Below are positions 6,401 to 14,025 of a DNA stretch of 23,878 nt, piece by piece; within the stretch, counting starts at the first letter, position 1; each line of letters starts with the position of its first letter. The DNA is from Maritimibacter sp. Lineage in GTDB: Bacteria > Pseudomonadota > Alphaproteobacteria > Rhodobacterales > Rhodobacteraceae. Both the position numbers and the translations under genes were made by a program. The notes under the pieces are model-generated. The model was not told the DNA's origin. It saw nothing but the letters and a program-made list of their open reading frames with translations, and made no database searches. The stretch covers positions 1-23,878 of the forward strand of contig DOUP01000270.1 in assembly GCA_003520545.1 (NCBI GenBank), given 5' to 3'.

Positions 6401-9196
6401 TTAATGCGCCTCGGCCCAGTTCGCTCCCTGCCCTGCATCGACCACGAGCGGCACGTCGAGTTTGACGGCGGGGTCCGACGCCCCTTCCATCACGTCGCGG
6501 ATCACCGGGATCACCTCGTCAACCGCGCCCTCGTCCACCTCGAAGATAAGTTCGTCGTGGACCTGAAGGAGCATTTTCACGGGCAAAGATGCGATGGCCT
6601 CGGGCATCCGGATCATCGCACGGCGTATGACATCCGCGGCCGTGCCCTGGATCGGCGCATTGATCGCGGCGCGTTTGGCAAAGCCCGCATGAGGACCCTT
6701 GGCGTTGATCTCCGGCGTGTTGATGACCCGGCCGAACAGCGTCTGGACGAATGTCTTGTCCTTCGCGAAGGCGACAGTCTCGTCCATGTATTCCTTGATG
6801 CCCGGATACTTTTCGAAATAGCGGTCGATGAAGCCCTGCGCCTCTTTCCGGTCGATCCGCAGGTTCCGGGCAAGCCCGAAGCCGGAAATGCCGTAGATCA
6901 CACCGAAGTTGATCGCCTTGGCCTGTCGGCGCACATCCGGGGTCATCTCGTCCAGCGGCACGTCGAACATTTCGGACGCGGTTGCCGCGTGAATGTCTTC
7001 GCCATTGCGGAAGGCCTGCTTCATACTGTCGATCCCCGCGACATGAGCGAGGATGCGAAGTTCGATCTGGGAGTAGTCGAGCGAAAGGAGCACCTTGCCC
7101 TCGGGCGCGACAAAGGCCTCCCGGATGCGGCGCCCTTCGTCGGTCCGAACCGGGATGTTTTGCAGGTTTGGGTCGGTGGAGGCCAGGCGCCCCGTCGCTG
7201 CCCCGGTTTGAAGGTAGGACGTGTGAACCCGCCCCATGTCCGGGTTGATGTGGGTCTGAAGCGCATCGGTGTAGGTGGACTTGAGCTTCGACAGTTGACG
7301 CCAGTCGAGCACGCGCGCGGGCAGATCATGCTGGGCAGCAAGGTCTTCGAGCACGTCTGCGGGCGTCGAATATTTGCCGGTCTTTCCCTTCTTGCCGCCT
7401 TCGAACCCCATCTTCTCGAACAGGATTTCACCCAGCTGCGCCGGGGAGCCCACGTTGAAGTTCTCACCCGCAAGCTCGTGAATTTCGGCTTCCAGCCCCG
7501 CCATCTTCTGCGCAAAGGCATTGGACATGCGGCTAAGGACTTCGCGGTCCACCTGAACGCCGTTCATTTCCATCTGGGCGAGCACCGGAACCAGCGGGCG
7601 TTCGAGCGTTTCGTAGACGGTCGTCACCTTGTGGCGGTGAAGCTGCGGTTTGAAGACTTGCCACAGGCGGAGCGTCACGTCCGCGTCTTCGGCGGCGTAT
7701 TTCACGGCGTCCTCGACCTTCACCCGGTCGAAGGTGATGGCGCTCTTGCCGGTGCCCAGAAGCTCTTTAATCGAGATTGGCTGGTGGCTCAGATACCGCT
7801 CGGACAGCGCGTCCATGCCGTGATTGTGCAGGCCGGAAAACATCGCGTAGGACATCAACATGGTGTCGTCGATGGGCGCGACGGTGACCTTGTAGCGCTC
7901 GAAAATCTTGCAGTCGTACTTGGCGTTCTGGAACACCTTCAGGATCGCCGGGTCTTCCAGCACGGGTTTCAAGGCCGCGAGCGCTTCGTCCAACCCCATT
8001 TGCCCGTCGGCCAGGTCTTCGGAGCCGAACAGATCATCAGAAGCACCGGCCTTGTGGCCCAAGGGGATGTAACAGGCCTCGCCCGGCACCACGCAGAGCG
8101 ATATACCCACGAGATCGGCCTGCATTTCGTCCAGCGACGTGGTTTCGGTATCGACCGCGACAGTGCCCCGCTCGCGGATCAGCGCGATCCATCGCTCCAA
8201 GGCCGCGGCGTCCTTGACCCATTCGTATTTCTCCGGGTCAATGGGCGGAGCTTCCGGCGCGTCGCCGCCATCGTCGGCTGGCTCAGGCTCGGGAATGACA
8301 ACCGGTTCCACGCCCAGCTTGTCCGCGATCCGTTTGGTCAGGGTCCGGAACTCCATCTTGGCCAGGAACGGCATCAGCTTGTCCGGGTCGGGATCGCGCA
8401 CCTCCAGATCGTCGAGCGTGAAGTCGAGCGTCATGTTCTCGTCGAGCTGCACCAGTTTCTTGGAAAGCTCGATCTGCTTGCGCTTTTCGATCAGCGTTTC
8501 GCGGCGCTTGGGCTGTTTGATCTCTTCGGCCCGGTCCAGAAGCTCTTCGAGTGAGCCGAATTCGTTGATGAGCAAAGCCGCGGTCTTGACCCCGATACCC
8601 GGCGCGCCCGGCACGTTGTCCACGCTGTCACCGGCGAGCGCCTGAACGTCCACGACGCCTTCGGGAAAGACCCCGAATTTCTCGAACACACCCTCGCGGT
8701 CGATACGCTTGTTCTTCATCGGATCCAGCATTTCGACCCCGTCACCCACAAGCTGCATCAGGTCCTTGTCAGACGACAGGATCGTCACGCGGCCCCCGGC
8801 CTCACGCGCCTGGCGTGCCAAGGTAGCCATGATGTCGTCAGCCTCGAAGCCTTCCTTTTCCTTGCAGGCGATGTTGAACGCCTCGGTCGCCTCCCGCGTC
8901 AGCGGGATCTGCGGGCGCAGGTCTTCGGGCATCTCGTCGCGGTTCGCCTTGTACTGGTCGTACATGTCGTTGCGAAACGTGTGGCTGCCCTTGTCGAAAA
9001 TCACGGCCACATGGGTTGGTGCATCTGGCCCCGCGTTGTCCTCCACATAGCGTTGAAGCATGTTGCAGAACCCCGAGACGGCCCCGATGGGCAGACCATC
9101 GGATTTGCGCGTCAGCGGTGGCAACGCGTGGTATGCACGGAAAATATAGGCCGAGCCATCAATGAGGTGCAGATGGCACCCTTTGCCGAATGTCAT
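6401..9196 (-). CDS. polA: DNA polymerase I
   Basis: Repair and Okazaki-fragment-processing polymerase of 931 residues, the normal size. Three activities are all apparently intact. The 5' nuclease occupies about residues 1-300, with HLIDGSAYIFRAYHA and the acidic cluster EADDIMATLA and SSDKDLMQL. The 3'-5' proofreading domain spans about 320-520 with the DTETT motif at Asp349 and AEDADVTLRL. The polymerase domain spans about 540-931 with motif A (LDYSQIELR, about 706), motif B (RRQAKAINFGVIYG, about 756) and motif C (QVHDELIFE, about 878). A GTG three bases upstream (9199) is an equally possible start. The AGGGGGG ribosome binding site overlaps a 12-bp palindrome at 9205-9216. The gene lies 26 bp downstream of a small zinc-finger gene in the same direction. 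Confidence 0.97.
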   Translation of the reverse strand: MTFGKGCHLHLIDGSAYIFRAYHALPPLTRKSDGLPIGAVSGFCNMLQRYVEDNAGPDAPTHVAVIFDKGSHTFRNDMYDQYKANRDEMPEDLRPQIPLTREATEAFNIACKEKEGFEADDIMATLARQAREAGGRVTILSSDKDLMQLVGDGVEMLDPMKNKRIDREGVFEKFGVFPEGVVDVQALAGDSVDNVPGAPGIGVKTAALLINEFGSLEELLDRAEEIKQPKRRETLIEKRKQIELSKKLVQLDENMTLDFTLDDLEVRDPDPDKLMPFLAKMEFRTLTKRIADKLGVEPVVIPEPEPADDGGDAPEAPPIDPEKYEWVKDAAALERWIALIRERGTVAVDTETTSLDEMQADLVGISLCVVPGEACYIPLGHKAGASDDLFGSEDLADGQMGLDEALAALKPVLEDPAILKVFQNAKYDCKIFERYKVTVAPIDDTMLMSYAMFSGLHNHGMDALSERYLSHQPISIKELLGTGKSAITFDRVKVEDAVKYAAEDADVTLRLWQVFKPQLHRHKVTTVYETLERPLVPVLAQMEMNGVQVDREVLSRMSNAFAQKMAGLEAEIHELAGENFNVGSPAQLGEILFEKMGFEGGKKGKTGKYSTPADVLEDLAAQHDLPARVLDWRQLSKLKSTYTDALQTHINPDMGRVHTSYLQTGAATGRLASTDPNLQNIPVRTDEGRRIREAFVAPEGKVLLSLDYSQIELRILAHVAGIDSMKQAFRNGEDIHAATASEMFDVPLDEMTPDVRRQAKAINFGVIYGISGFGLARNLRIDRKEAQGFIDRYFEKYPGIKEYMDETVAFAKDKTFVQTLFGRVINTPEINAKGPHAGFAKRAAINAPIQGTAADVIRRAMIRMPEAIASLPVKMLLQVHDELIFEVDEGAVDEVIPVIRDVMEGASDPAVKLDVPLVVDAGQGANWAEAH

Positions 9197-9204
9197 CACA
9201 CCCC

Positions 9205-9216
9205 CCTGACGTCAGG
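9205..9216. other. 12-bp perfect palindrome CCTGACGTCAGG before polA
   Basis: The sequence is fully self-complementary and sits in the 26-bp gap between the zinc-finger gene stop and the polA start. On the minus strand its last bases run into the polA ribosome binding site (AGGGGGG). It could be a protein-binding site or a small RNA stem limiting ribosome access; chance cannot be excluded. Confidence 0.4.
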
Positions 9217-9222
9217 TTCGGA

Positions 9223-9399
9223 TCAGCTGTCCGAGAAGTCCTTGTAGACGTATTTCGCGTCGCAATAGCCACATTCCACGTAGCCTTTGTCGTCAGGGAT
9301 GGTCAGCCATACGCGGGGATGTCCGCCTGCCGTGCCGCCGCCGTCGCAAGCGACCTTCTTCTTGTCCACAACCTTGGTTTCAGGTGCCTGAGTCGTCAT
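9223..9399 (-). CDS. Small zinc-finger (CHCC type) protein, 58 residues
   Basis: A 58-residue protein with metal ligands Cys18, His27, Cys43 and Cys46 in the order C-x8-H-x15-C-x2-C, as in the zf-CHCC family, which includes the C-terminal domain of the mitochondrial complex I subunit NDUFS6. Alphaproteobacteria commonly carry such a stand-alone gene. Its exact bacterial role is not settled, and a link with respiratory complex I is a family-based guess. An AAAGG ribosome binding site lies about 8 bp before the ATG at 9399. It is preceded by the HIT gene (61 bp gap) and followed by polA (26 bp gap), all on the minus strand, so co-transcription is likely. Confidence 0.85.
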   Translation of the reverse strand: MTTQAPETKVVDKKKVACDGGGTAGGHPRVWLTIPDDKGYVECGYCDAKYVYKDFSDS

Positions 9400-9459
9400 A
9401 TGTCGCGCCTTTGTTTCGTGTTTGGTTCAATGTAACAGCCCCATTGGGCGCGACAAGCC

Positions 9460-9837
9460 TCAGCGCTGAAGCATCCGGCCCAAAACGCGGCCCGACAAGA
9501 TATGGGTGTGCAGATGCGGCACCTCCTGGATCCCGGCTTCGCCCGAATTGGCGATCAAGCGGTATCCCTGACCGCCTTCGCCCGGACTGATGCCCAGTTT
9601 GGCGATCACGGCCTGGATCGTGCGGGTGTAATCGGTGATTTCCGCATCCGTCGCCTCGGCTGCAAAATGGTCCCAAGTGACGTAAGGTCCGCGCGGGATG
9701 ACCAGCACATGGACGGGGGCCTGCGGCTGGATGTCGTTGAAGGCCAAGCTGTGCTCGGTTTCCATCACCGTATCGTTCGGAATCTCACCGCGCAGGATCT
9801 TGGCGAAAATGTTCTGGTCGTCATAGGCGAAAGGCAT
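9460..9837 (-). CDS. HIT (histidine triad) family nucleotide-binding protein
   Basis: A 125-residue Hint-type nucleotide phosphoramidase or hydrolase. The defining histidine triad is in VPHLHTHILSG near the C-terminus (about residues 108-117), and the N-terminal part FAKILRGEIPNDTVMETEHSLAFNDIQPQAPVH is typical of the Hint branch. The ATG at 9837 has a GAGGA ribosome binding site; the frame extends further upstream but without homology. Hint proteins hydrolyse adenosine phosphoramidates and acyl-adenylates, and some also act on adenosine 5'-phosphosulfate. The gene starts 19 bp after the stop of the DUF5928-type glycosyltransferase. The physiological substrate cannot be read from the sequence. 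Confidence 0.92.
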   Translation of the reverse strand: MPFAYDDQNIFAKILRGEIPNDTVMETEHSLAFNDIQPQAPVHVLVIPRGPYVTWDHFAAEATDAEITDYTRTIQAVIAKLGISPGEGGQGYRLIANSGEAGIQEVPHLHTHILSGRVLGRMLQR

Positions 9838-9856
9838 GTGGTCCTCGTGGCTCGCG

Positions 9857-11434
9857 TCAATCGTCGAAGAAGCCGTCGGTCTGGGCAATCTCCATGGCCC
9901 TTTCTTCGGGGATCGTCAGGAACTTGGCAAGCACTTCGGCGTTTTCGTCCGCCGGGGCCCCTTCACGCAGCACGCCCATCTCCTCGAACCCTTCGTCGCG
10001 GATACGGTCGCTTTCATAATAGAAATCCTGCCGGATCGTCGGCAGAAGCCGTTCTGTCGCCTCCGGCGGCGTCCGCTCACCCGCCAACCCGACACGCAGC
10101 GCATGACCCAGAATCCAGTCGTCCGTGAAATCGGTTTCGATTTCAAGAAGCCGGGTCTTGGACCGGTCCGCGTAGAAGTCCTTCATTAATTCGATGTCGG
10201 ACGGGTCGAGCCCGATGGCGAGGCGGTCCGTCTGATAGTATTCGAAGAGCATCCGCATAAGCGCACGGCGGTGGCGCGTGCGCTTCTCGATGGTGCCCTG
10301 GATGCCACCGAGATCGGGGAGCGGCGTACCCTCTTCATCGAAGAGGTAGTCAATCGCCGGGATATTCGTCGTCTCCCGTATCCGCTGCAACAGCCGCTTG
10401 CCCACGTGCCATTTCTTGGCAACAACGATGAGCAATTCGCGATCCCGACCCAGAGTTGTCTCCGACTCCCAGAACCGTTCCGCGAACCGTTGCCCGATCC
10501 GCCCGCGCCCGGTCAGGAACTGGAACAGGTTGCGCCCTTCGTTCGAGATTTTGAAATCGGTGGTGTCAGAGGCATAAAGCGCACCCAGACGCCGTTTGAG
10601 CTCATGCGCGTCCGGGCTGATTTTCCGCGCGAACAGGTAGTCCTGCGACAGGAGCATATCGTAGTGATCGTTGTAGAAAGTCACCGGCATCCCGTAGTCG
10701 GTGAACATCAGGAAGGTCAGCGTGCGCGTCTCGATCTCTTCATCCGGCACAAGATGGCGCACGAGGGTCTGGAAAAACGTCTCGTCGGGAATCCATGTGG
10801 TCGAGAAGAACCGCATCACATCACGCCGCTTCCGGGTGAATTCCAGGATCCATTCGATGGTGCGTCGCCGCAGGCACCACCACTGCGACCCGATCTGAAC
10901 CTGGATGTCTTTTGGGATACCGCGCTTCAATCCGAGCTTTTTCTGAAGGTTCATGGCGGCATAGAAACGCCGCTTCTGCGTGCGTTCGTTGAAGTAATGC
11001 CGCCAGATCAAACGATCTTCCTTGATCCCGGTCTTGATCCAGTCGCTCTCGAAGAAATCGAAGCTCTCGATGTAGTCGACATCGTCCATGTCGAGAAAAT
11101 CATGGGCGTATTCCGCCGACTTAATCGCCATGCAATCACCCGAGACCATGTAGAAATGCGTCGCCCGCGGAAACGCTTCGACAGCCGCCTCGACCGCGGA
11201 CAGCGTCCCCTCTACAAGCGACCACTCGCCCCAGCCACATTTCACGCGCTGCTTTGCGAAGGTGACGCTGGCATTGTCCGACAGGGCCGCCTGGATCATT
11301 TCGAAATCCGAACGCGACGACCGCGCATCGAAGTGGATCGAGATGTAATCCCCCGCCGCCGTCAGCCGCGTCGCCTGATCAATGATCGCTTTCGGGTCTT
11401 TATGGCAGAGAAGAATGAAGGCGATCTTTGCCAT
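9857..11434 (-). CDS. Branch-type (GT14-like) glycosyltransferase with C-terminal DUF5928-like region
   Basis: A 525-residue protein, probably cytoplasmic or peripheral, with no signal sequence or clear membrane segment. Residues 1-250 match the core-2/I-branching N-acetylglucosaminyltransferase fold: MAKIAFILLCHKDP, HFDARS (about 34-39), FYMVSGDCMAIKS (94-106), GSQWWCLRR (182-190) and PDETFFQT (216-223). The C-terminal half (about 290-525) is a charged, mostly helical region that I take, from memory, to be the DUF5928 domain found with this enzyme in Rhodobacteraceae. ATG 11434 has a GGAG site 6 bp upstream, and the extra 18 upstream codons lack homology. A sulfotransferase gene diverges 143 bp away, which suggests that both act on the same surface or exported glycan. 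Acceptor and sugar donor are unknown. Confidence 0.82.
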   Translation of the reverse strand: MAKIAFILLCHKDPKAIIDQATRLTAAGDYISIHFDARSSRSDFEMIQAALSDNASVTFAKQRVKCGWGEWSLVEGTLSAVEAAVEAFPRATHFYMVSGDCMAIKSAEYAHDFLDMDDVDYIESFDFFESDWIKTGIKEDRLIWRHYFNERTQKRRFYAAMNLQKKLGLKRGIPKDIQVQIGSQWWCLRRRTIEWILEFTRKRRDVMRFFSTTWIPDETFFQTLVRHLVPDEEIETRTLTFLMFTDYGMPVTFYNDHYDMLLSQDYLFARKISPDAHELKRRLGALYASDTTDFKISNEGRNLFQFLTGRGRIGQRFAERFWESETTLGRDRELLIVVAKKWHVGKRLLQRIRETTNIPAIDYLFDEEGTPLPDLGGIQGTIEKRTRHRRALMRMLFEYYQTDRLAIGLDPSDIELMKDFYADRSKTRLLEIETDFTDDWILGHALRVGLAGERTPPEATERLLPTIRQDFYYESDRIRDEGFEEMGVLREGAPADENAEVLAKFLTIPEERAMEIAQTDGFFDD

Positions 11435-11577
11435 TTCGGCTCCAATTTCGGGGCTTGGCGAGCTTTGTTGACATAAATAGCGTAACAAAGCATTGAAGTT
11501 ACACCCTTAGTTTGCTTTTTTTATTCAAAACAATCCGGTCCGCACGAGGGGACCAAAAAGGAGGCATCGGCGGAACG

Positions 11578-12396
11578 ATGGGCTTTCCAGGCACTTGGAT
11601 GACTGAGACCGAAAGCATGGTGTATCGGGTCGTGCCGAAATGCGCCTGCTCGACCATCGGTCAGATCATGTATTACTCCGATCACGGCACGTTTTTCGAC
11701 GGCGACATTCACGATGCCAAGGACGGCATCATAAAATGGGCACAGGAAGACAGCCAGAAGAAGATCGAACGCAATGTGAAGACGCACAAGAGCTACTCCT
11801 TCACCTGCGTGCGCAACCCCTATACGCGAATCCTCAGCTCATTCTTCGACAAGATCTGCGGCATCCAGCGCAACGGAAACCGCTATCGCGGCAACCTCGT
11901 CCCGCTCCTGATCCAGAAATACGGGATCGAAGTGGGCGATCCGGAAAACGGGTTCGAGTTCGACCAGATCCAATCGTTCCGCCGCTTCCTTCTGTTCGCG
12001 CGCGACACCATCCGGTTCAAACGCCCTATGGACCCCGACATCCATTGGTCCGCCATGTCGGGCCATATCTCGACGTTCATCAAGAACGGCGGCAGCTATG
12101 ACCACATCTTCTGGACGGAAAACTTCAACCCCGGCATGAAGAAGGTGCTGGACAACGTGAAGACGCCCAAGAAGGTCGATCTGAAAAAGGTGCCGCGGTT
12201 CAACGAAAGCGCGGGCCATGGGCCGGAGCGGGCGCATCCGGTCGAAGACTACTTCGACGATCTTTCCAAGCACCTGATGTGGGAGATTTATCATCGCGAT
12301 TTCCAGCTCTTCAAATACGACTTCGACAATCCGGCGAACAAAATGCCGATCGGGGACATCGACCTCGACGAAGTGCACAAGAAGCTGGGGAACTAG
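11578..12396 (+). CDS. Sulfotransferase family 2-type protein
   Basis: A 272-residue predicted PAPS-dependent carbohydrate sulfotransferase. The 5'-phosphosulfate loop is VPKCACSTIGQ (residues 18-28), with the key Lys and the Ser/Thr pair, and the 3'-phosphate site is FTCVRNPYTRILSSF (75-89). No N-terminal membrane anchor is present, unlike the Golgi homologues, so it should act in the cytoplasm. The ATG at 11578 begins the homologous part. AGGAGG at 11559-11564 is the only ribosome binding site and is rather far away (13 bp). Upstream, at 11468-11473, there is a perfect TTGACA, but I found no matching -10. The gene diverges from the GT14-like glycosyltransferase gene, and its TAG stop overlaps that of the convergent isochorismatase-like gene by 4 bp. 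Confidence 0.82.
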   Translation: MGFPGTWMTETESMVYRVVPKCACSTIGQIMYYSDHGTFFDGDIHDAKDGIIKWAQEDSQKKIERNVKTHKSYSFTCVRNPYTRILSSFFDKICGIQRNGNRYRGNLVPLLIQKYGIEVGDPENGFEFDQIQSFRRFLLFARDTIRFKRPMDPDIHWSAMSGHISTFIKNGGSYDHIFWTENFNPGMKKVLDNVKTPKKVDLKKVPRFNESAGHGPERAHPVEDYFDDLSKHLMWEIYHRDFQLFKYDFDNPANKMPIGDIDLDEVHKKLGN

Positions 12397-12890
12397 GAGA
12401 AGCTGACCGAACCCGAAGCAACGACAGTCACATCGTTTAACGCGGCCATCTCCGCATTCACCCGGTCGATGACCTCCTGCGGATCGCGGCTGTCCATCCG
12501 TTGCGGTGCGTGTCCGTCTTCAACCAGCGCCACCGGGAATCCGTAGCCTGGCGCTTGGCGGACAGTGCGTGCGATGCAACGCTGGGAGCGAAGGCCACAG
12601 ACAACGAGCCGCTCCACCTCGCGCCCGCCCAGCGCCCCGGCCAGTTCCGAGTTCCGAAAGGCATCGCAGGTGTCAGGTTTCAAAACCGCCTCGCCCGGTT
12701 TTGGCCGAAACACGGGATGGATCTGCGGATCGGGCGAGACGCTTTGATCCGCCACCCAGACCACGGGCACCCCCTCTGCGCGTGCTCTTTGCACCAGCCC
12801 GACAACGACCGGCATCAACCGGTCCGGGTCGGGTGTCTCATTCTCCAGCAAACTCACCTGCATGGCGACGACAAGAAGGGCTGCGGTCAT
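12393..12890 (-). CDS. Isochorismatase-fold cysteine hydrolase-like protein lacking the catalytic Asp
   Basis: A 165-residue protein of the isochorismatase/nicotinamidase fold. The usual opening LLVVDMQ is here LLVVAMQ: the catalytic Asp of the Asp-Lys-Cys triad is Ala9 (codon GCC, one base from GAC). The Lys (VLKPDTCDAF, Lys71) and nucleophile Cys (GLRSQRCIARTV, Cys105) are retained. It may be inactive, have altered chemistry, or serve as a binding protein; alternatively it is a family branch I do not recognise. No metal-binding set like that of nicotinamidase is evident. It is convergent with the sulfotransferase gene (4-bp overlap of the stops) and lies 208 bp downstream of argF on the same strand, separated by several hairpins. 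Substrate unknown. Confidence 0.82.
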   Translation of the reverse strand: MTAALLVVAMQVSLLENETPDPDRLMPVVVGLVQRARAEGVPVVWVADQSVSPDPQIHPVFRPKPGEAVLKPDTCDAFRNSELAGALGGREVERLVVCGLRSQRCIARTVRQAPGYGFPVALVEDGHAPQRMDSRDPQEVIDRVNAEMAALNDVTVVASGSVSFS

Positions 12891-12981
12891 GATCGGTCTC
12901 CGGCATTCCCCACAACCCTAACATCGCGCAGGCAGAGGGCCAGACCGTTCACTTCACCGATCCAAAAATACCTCGGGGATC

Positions 12982-13084
12982 GCTGAAAATTGCCTGCAAT
13001 TTCAGCGCAAGGGGCAGCGCCCCTTGTCCGCGCGCTGCGCCCGCAGGCGCTGCGCGCAAGACCTGCGTGCGCGATCACGCGCAC
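12982..13084. other. Cluster of strong hairpins between argF and the isochorismatase-like gene
   Basis: Three clear inverted repeats lie in about 100 bp. GCTGAAAATTGC (12982-12993) pairs with GCAATTTCAGC (12996-13006) with one bulge. CAAGGGGC (13008-13015) pairs perfectly with GCCCCTTG (13019-13026) around AGC. GTGCGCG (13067-13073) pairs perfectly with CGCGCAC (13078-13084) around ATCA. A further GC-rich imperfect repeat lies between the last two. On the minus strand this immediately follows argF, so it may end the argDF transcript, although a T-rich stretch occurs only later (near 12965). The neighbouring text CCAAAAATACCTCGGGG resembles intergenic sequence I associate with other roseobacters; that is from memory. 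Confidence 0.45.
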
Positions 13085-13098
13085 TCATTTTGGAAACC

Positions 13099-14025
13099 CT
13101 ACTGACCCAGGCACCAGCGCATGACGGCTTTTTGCGCGTGAAGCCGGTTTTCGGCCTCGTCGAAAACCACGGATTGCGGCCCATCCATGACCTTGTCGGT
13201 CACTTCTTCTCCGCGGTGCGCAGGCAGGCAATGCATGAAGAGCGCGTCCTTGCCCGCCGCTTCCATAAGCTCGTCATTCACTTGGTAAGGGCGGAGCATG
13301 TTGTGACGGCGCTCGCGGGTCGACAGCGCGTCATGCATCGACACCCATGTATCCGTCACCACGAGATCGGCGCCATCAACCGCTTTGACCGGGTCGCGCT
13401 CGATCTCGATCTTCGACCCTTTGCCGCGCGCTTCCTCGACGAACTCGGCTTCAGGATCGAGCCGTTCGGGGCCGGTGAAGGTCAGATCGAAACCCAACTG
13501 TCCGGCAGCCTGGATGAAGCTCGCACAGACGTTGTTGCCGTCGCCCAGCCACACGATCTTCTTGCCACTGATCGCGCCGCGGTGCTCCTCGAATGTCAGG
13601 ATATCGGCCATGATCTGGCAGGGATGCGAGCGGTTCGTCAGGCCGTTGATGACCGGTACACTGGCGAAGTCCGCAAGCTCTTGCAGCGCGCTTTCCTCGA
13701 AGGTGCGGATCATGATGAGGTCGACGTAGCGGCTCAGCACCCGCGCAGTATCTGGGATCGACTCTCCGTGGCCCAGCTGCATCTCGGAGCCGGACAAAAC
13801 CAGCGTTTCGCCCCCCATCTGCCGCACCCCCACGTCAAAGGACACGCGCGTCCGGGTCGAGGGTTTCTCGAAGATCAGCGCGACGACGTGATCGGCCAGG
13901 GCCGCCTCCGCGTCCGGCGTGCCTTTGGGCTTACCGGCCCGCGCTTTCTTTATCCGATGGGCTTCATCCAGCATCGACCGGAGGTCGGCGGGATCGGTGG
14001 TGTTGATGTCGAGGAAATGTTTCAT
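13099..14025 (-). CDS. argF: Ornithine carbamoyltransferase
   Basis: Transfers the carbamoyl group of carbamoyl phosphate to ornithine, giving citrulline in arginine synthesis. It has 308 residues, normal length. The carbamoyl-phosphate loop STRTR is at residues 56-60, HPCQ at 134-137, the ornithine loop DTWVSM at 215-220 and HCLP at 265-268 followed by AHRGEEV. It starts inside the end of argD (ATGA overlap, 14022-14025), so the two are translationally coupled. The carbamoyl phosphate would come from the carB product encoded at the right end of the window. The anabolic role is inferred from the pairing with argD. Confidence 0.97.
   Translation of the reverse strand: MKHFLDINTTDPADLRSMLDEAHRIKKARAGKPKGTPDAEAALADHVVALIFEKPSTRTRVSFDVGVRQMGGETLVLSGSEMQLGHGESIPDTARVLSRYVDLIMIRTFEESALQELADFASVPVINGLTNRSHPCQIMADILTFEEHRGAISGKKIVWLGDGNNVCASFIQAAGQLGFDLTFTGPERLDPEAEFVEEARGKGSKIEIERDPVKAVDGADLVVTDTWVSMHDALSTRERRHNMLRPYQVNDELMEAAGKDALFMHCLPAHRGEEVTDKVMDGPQSVVFDEAENRLHAQKAVMRWCLGQ

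Noticed and set aside
5942..8554. 870-codon open frame on the plus strand opposite polA
   Set aside because: Antisense to a complete polA with all motifs. Long mirror frames are expected in GC-rich DNA with biased third positions, and the product has no recognisable domain.
11468..11496. Promoter with perfect TTGACA between the divergent glycosyltransferase and sulfotransferase genes
   Set aside because: No acceptable -10 hexamer at 16-18 bp (CATTGA at 17), so only half a promoter is visible.
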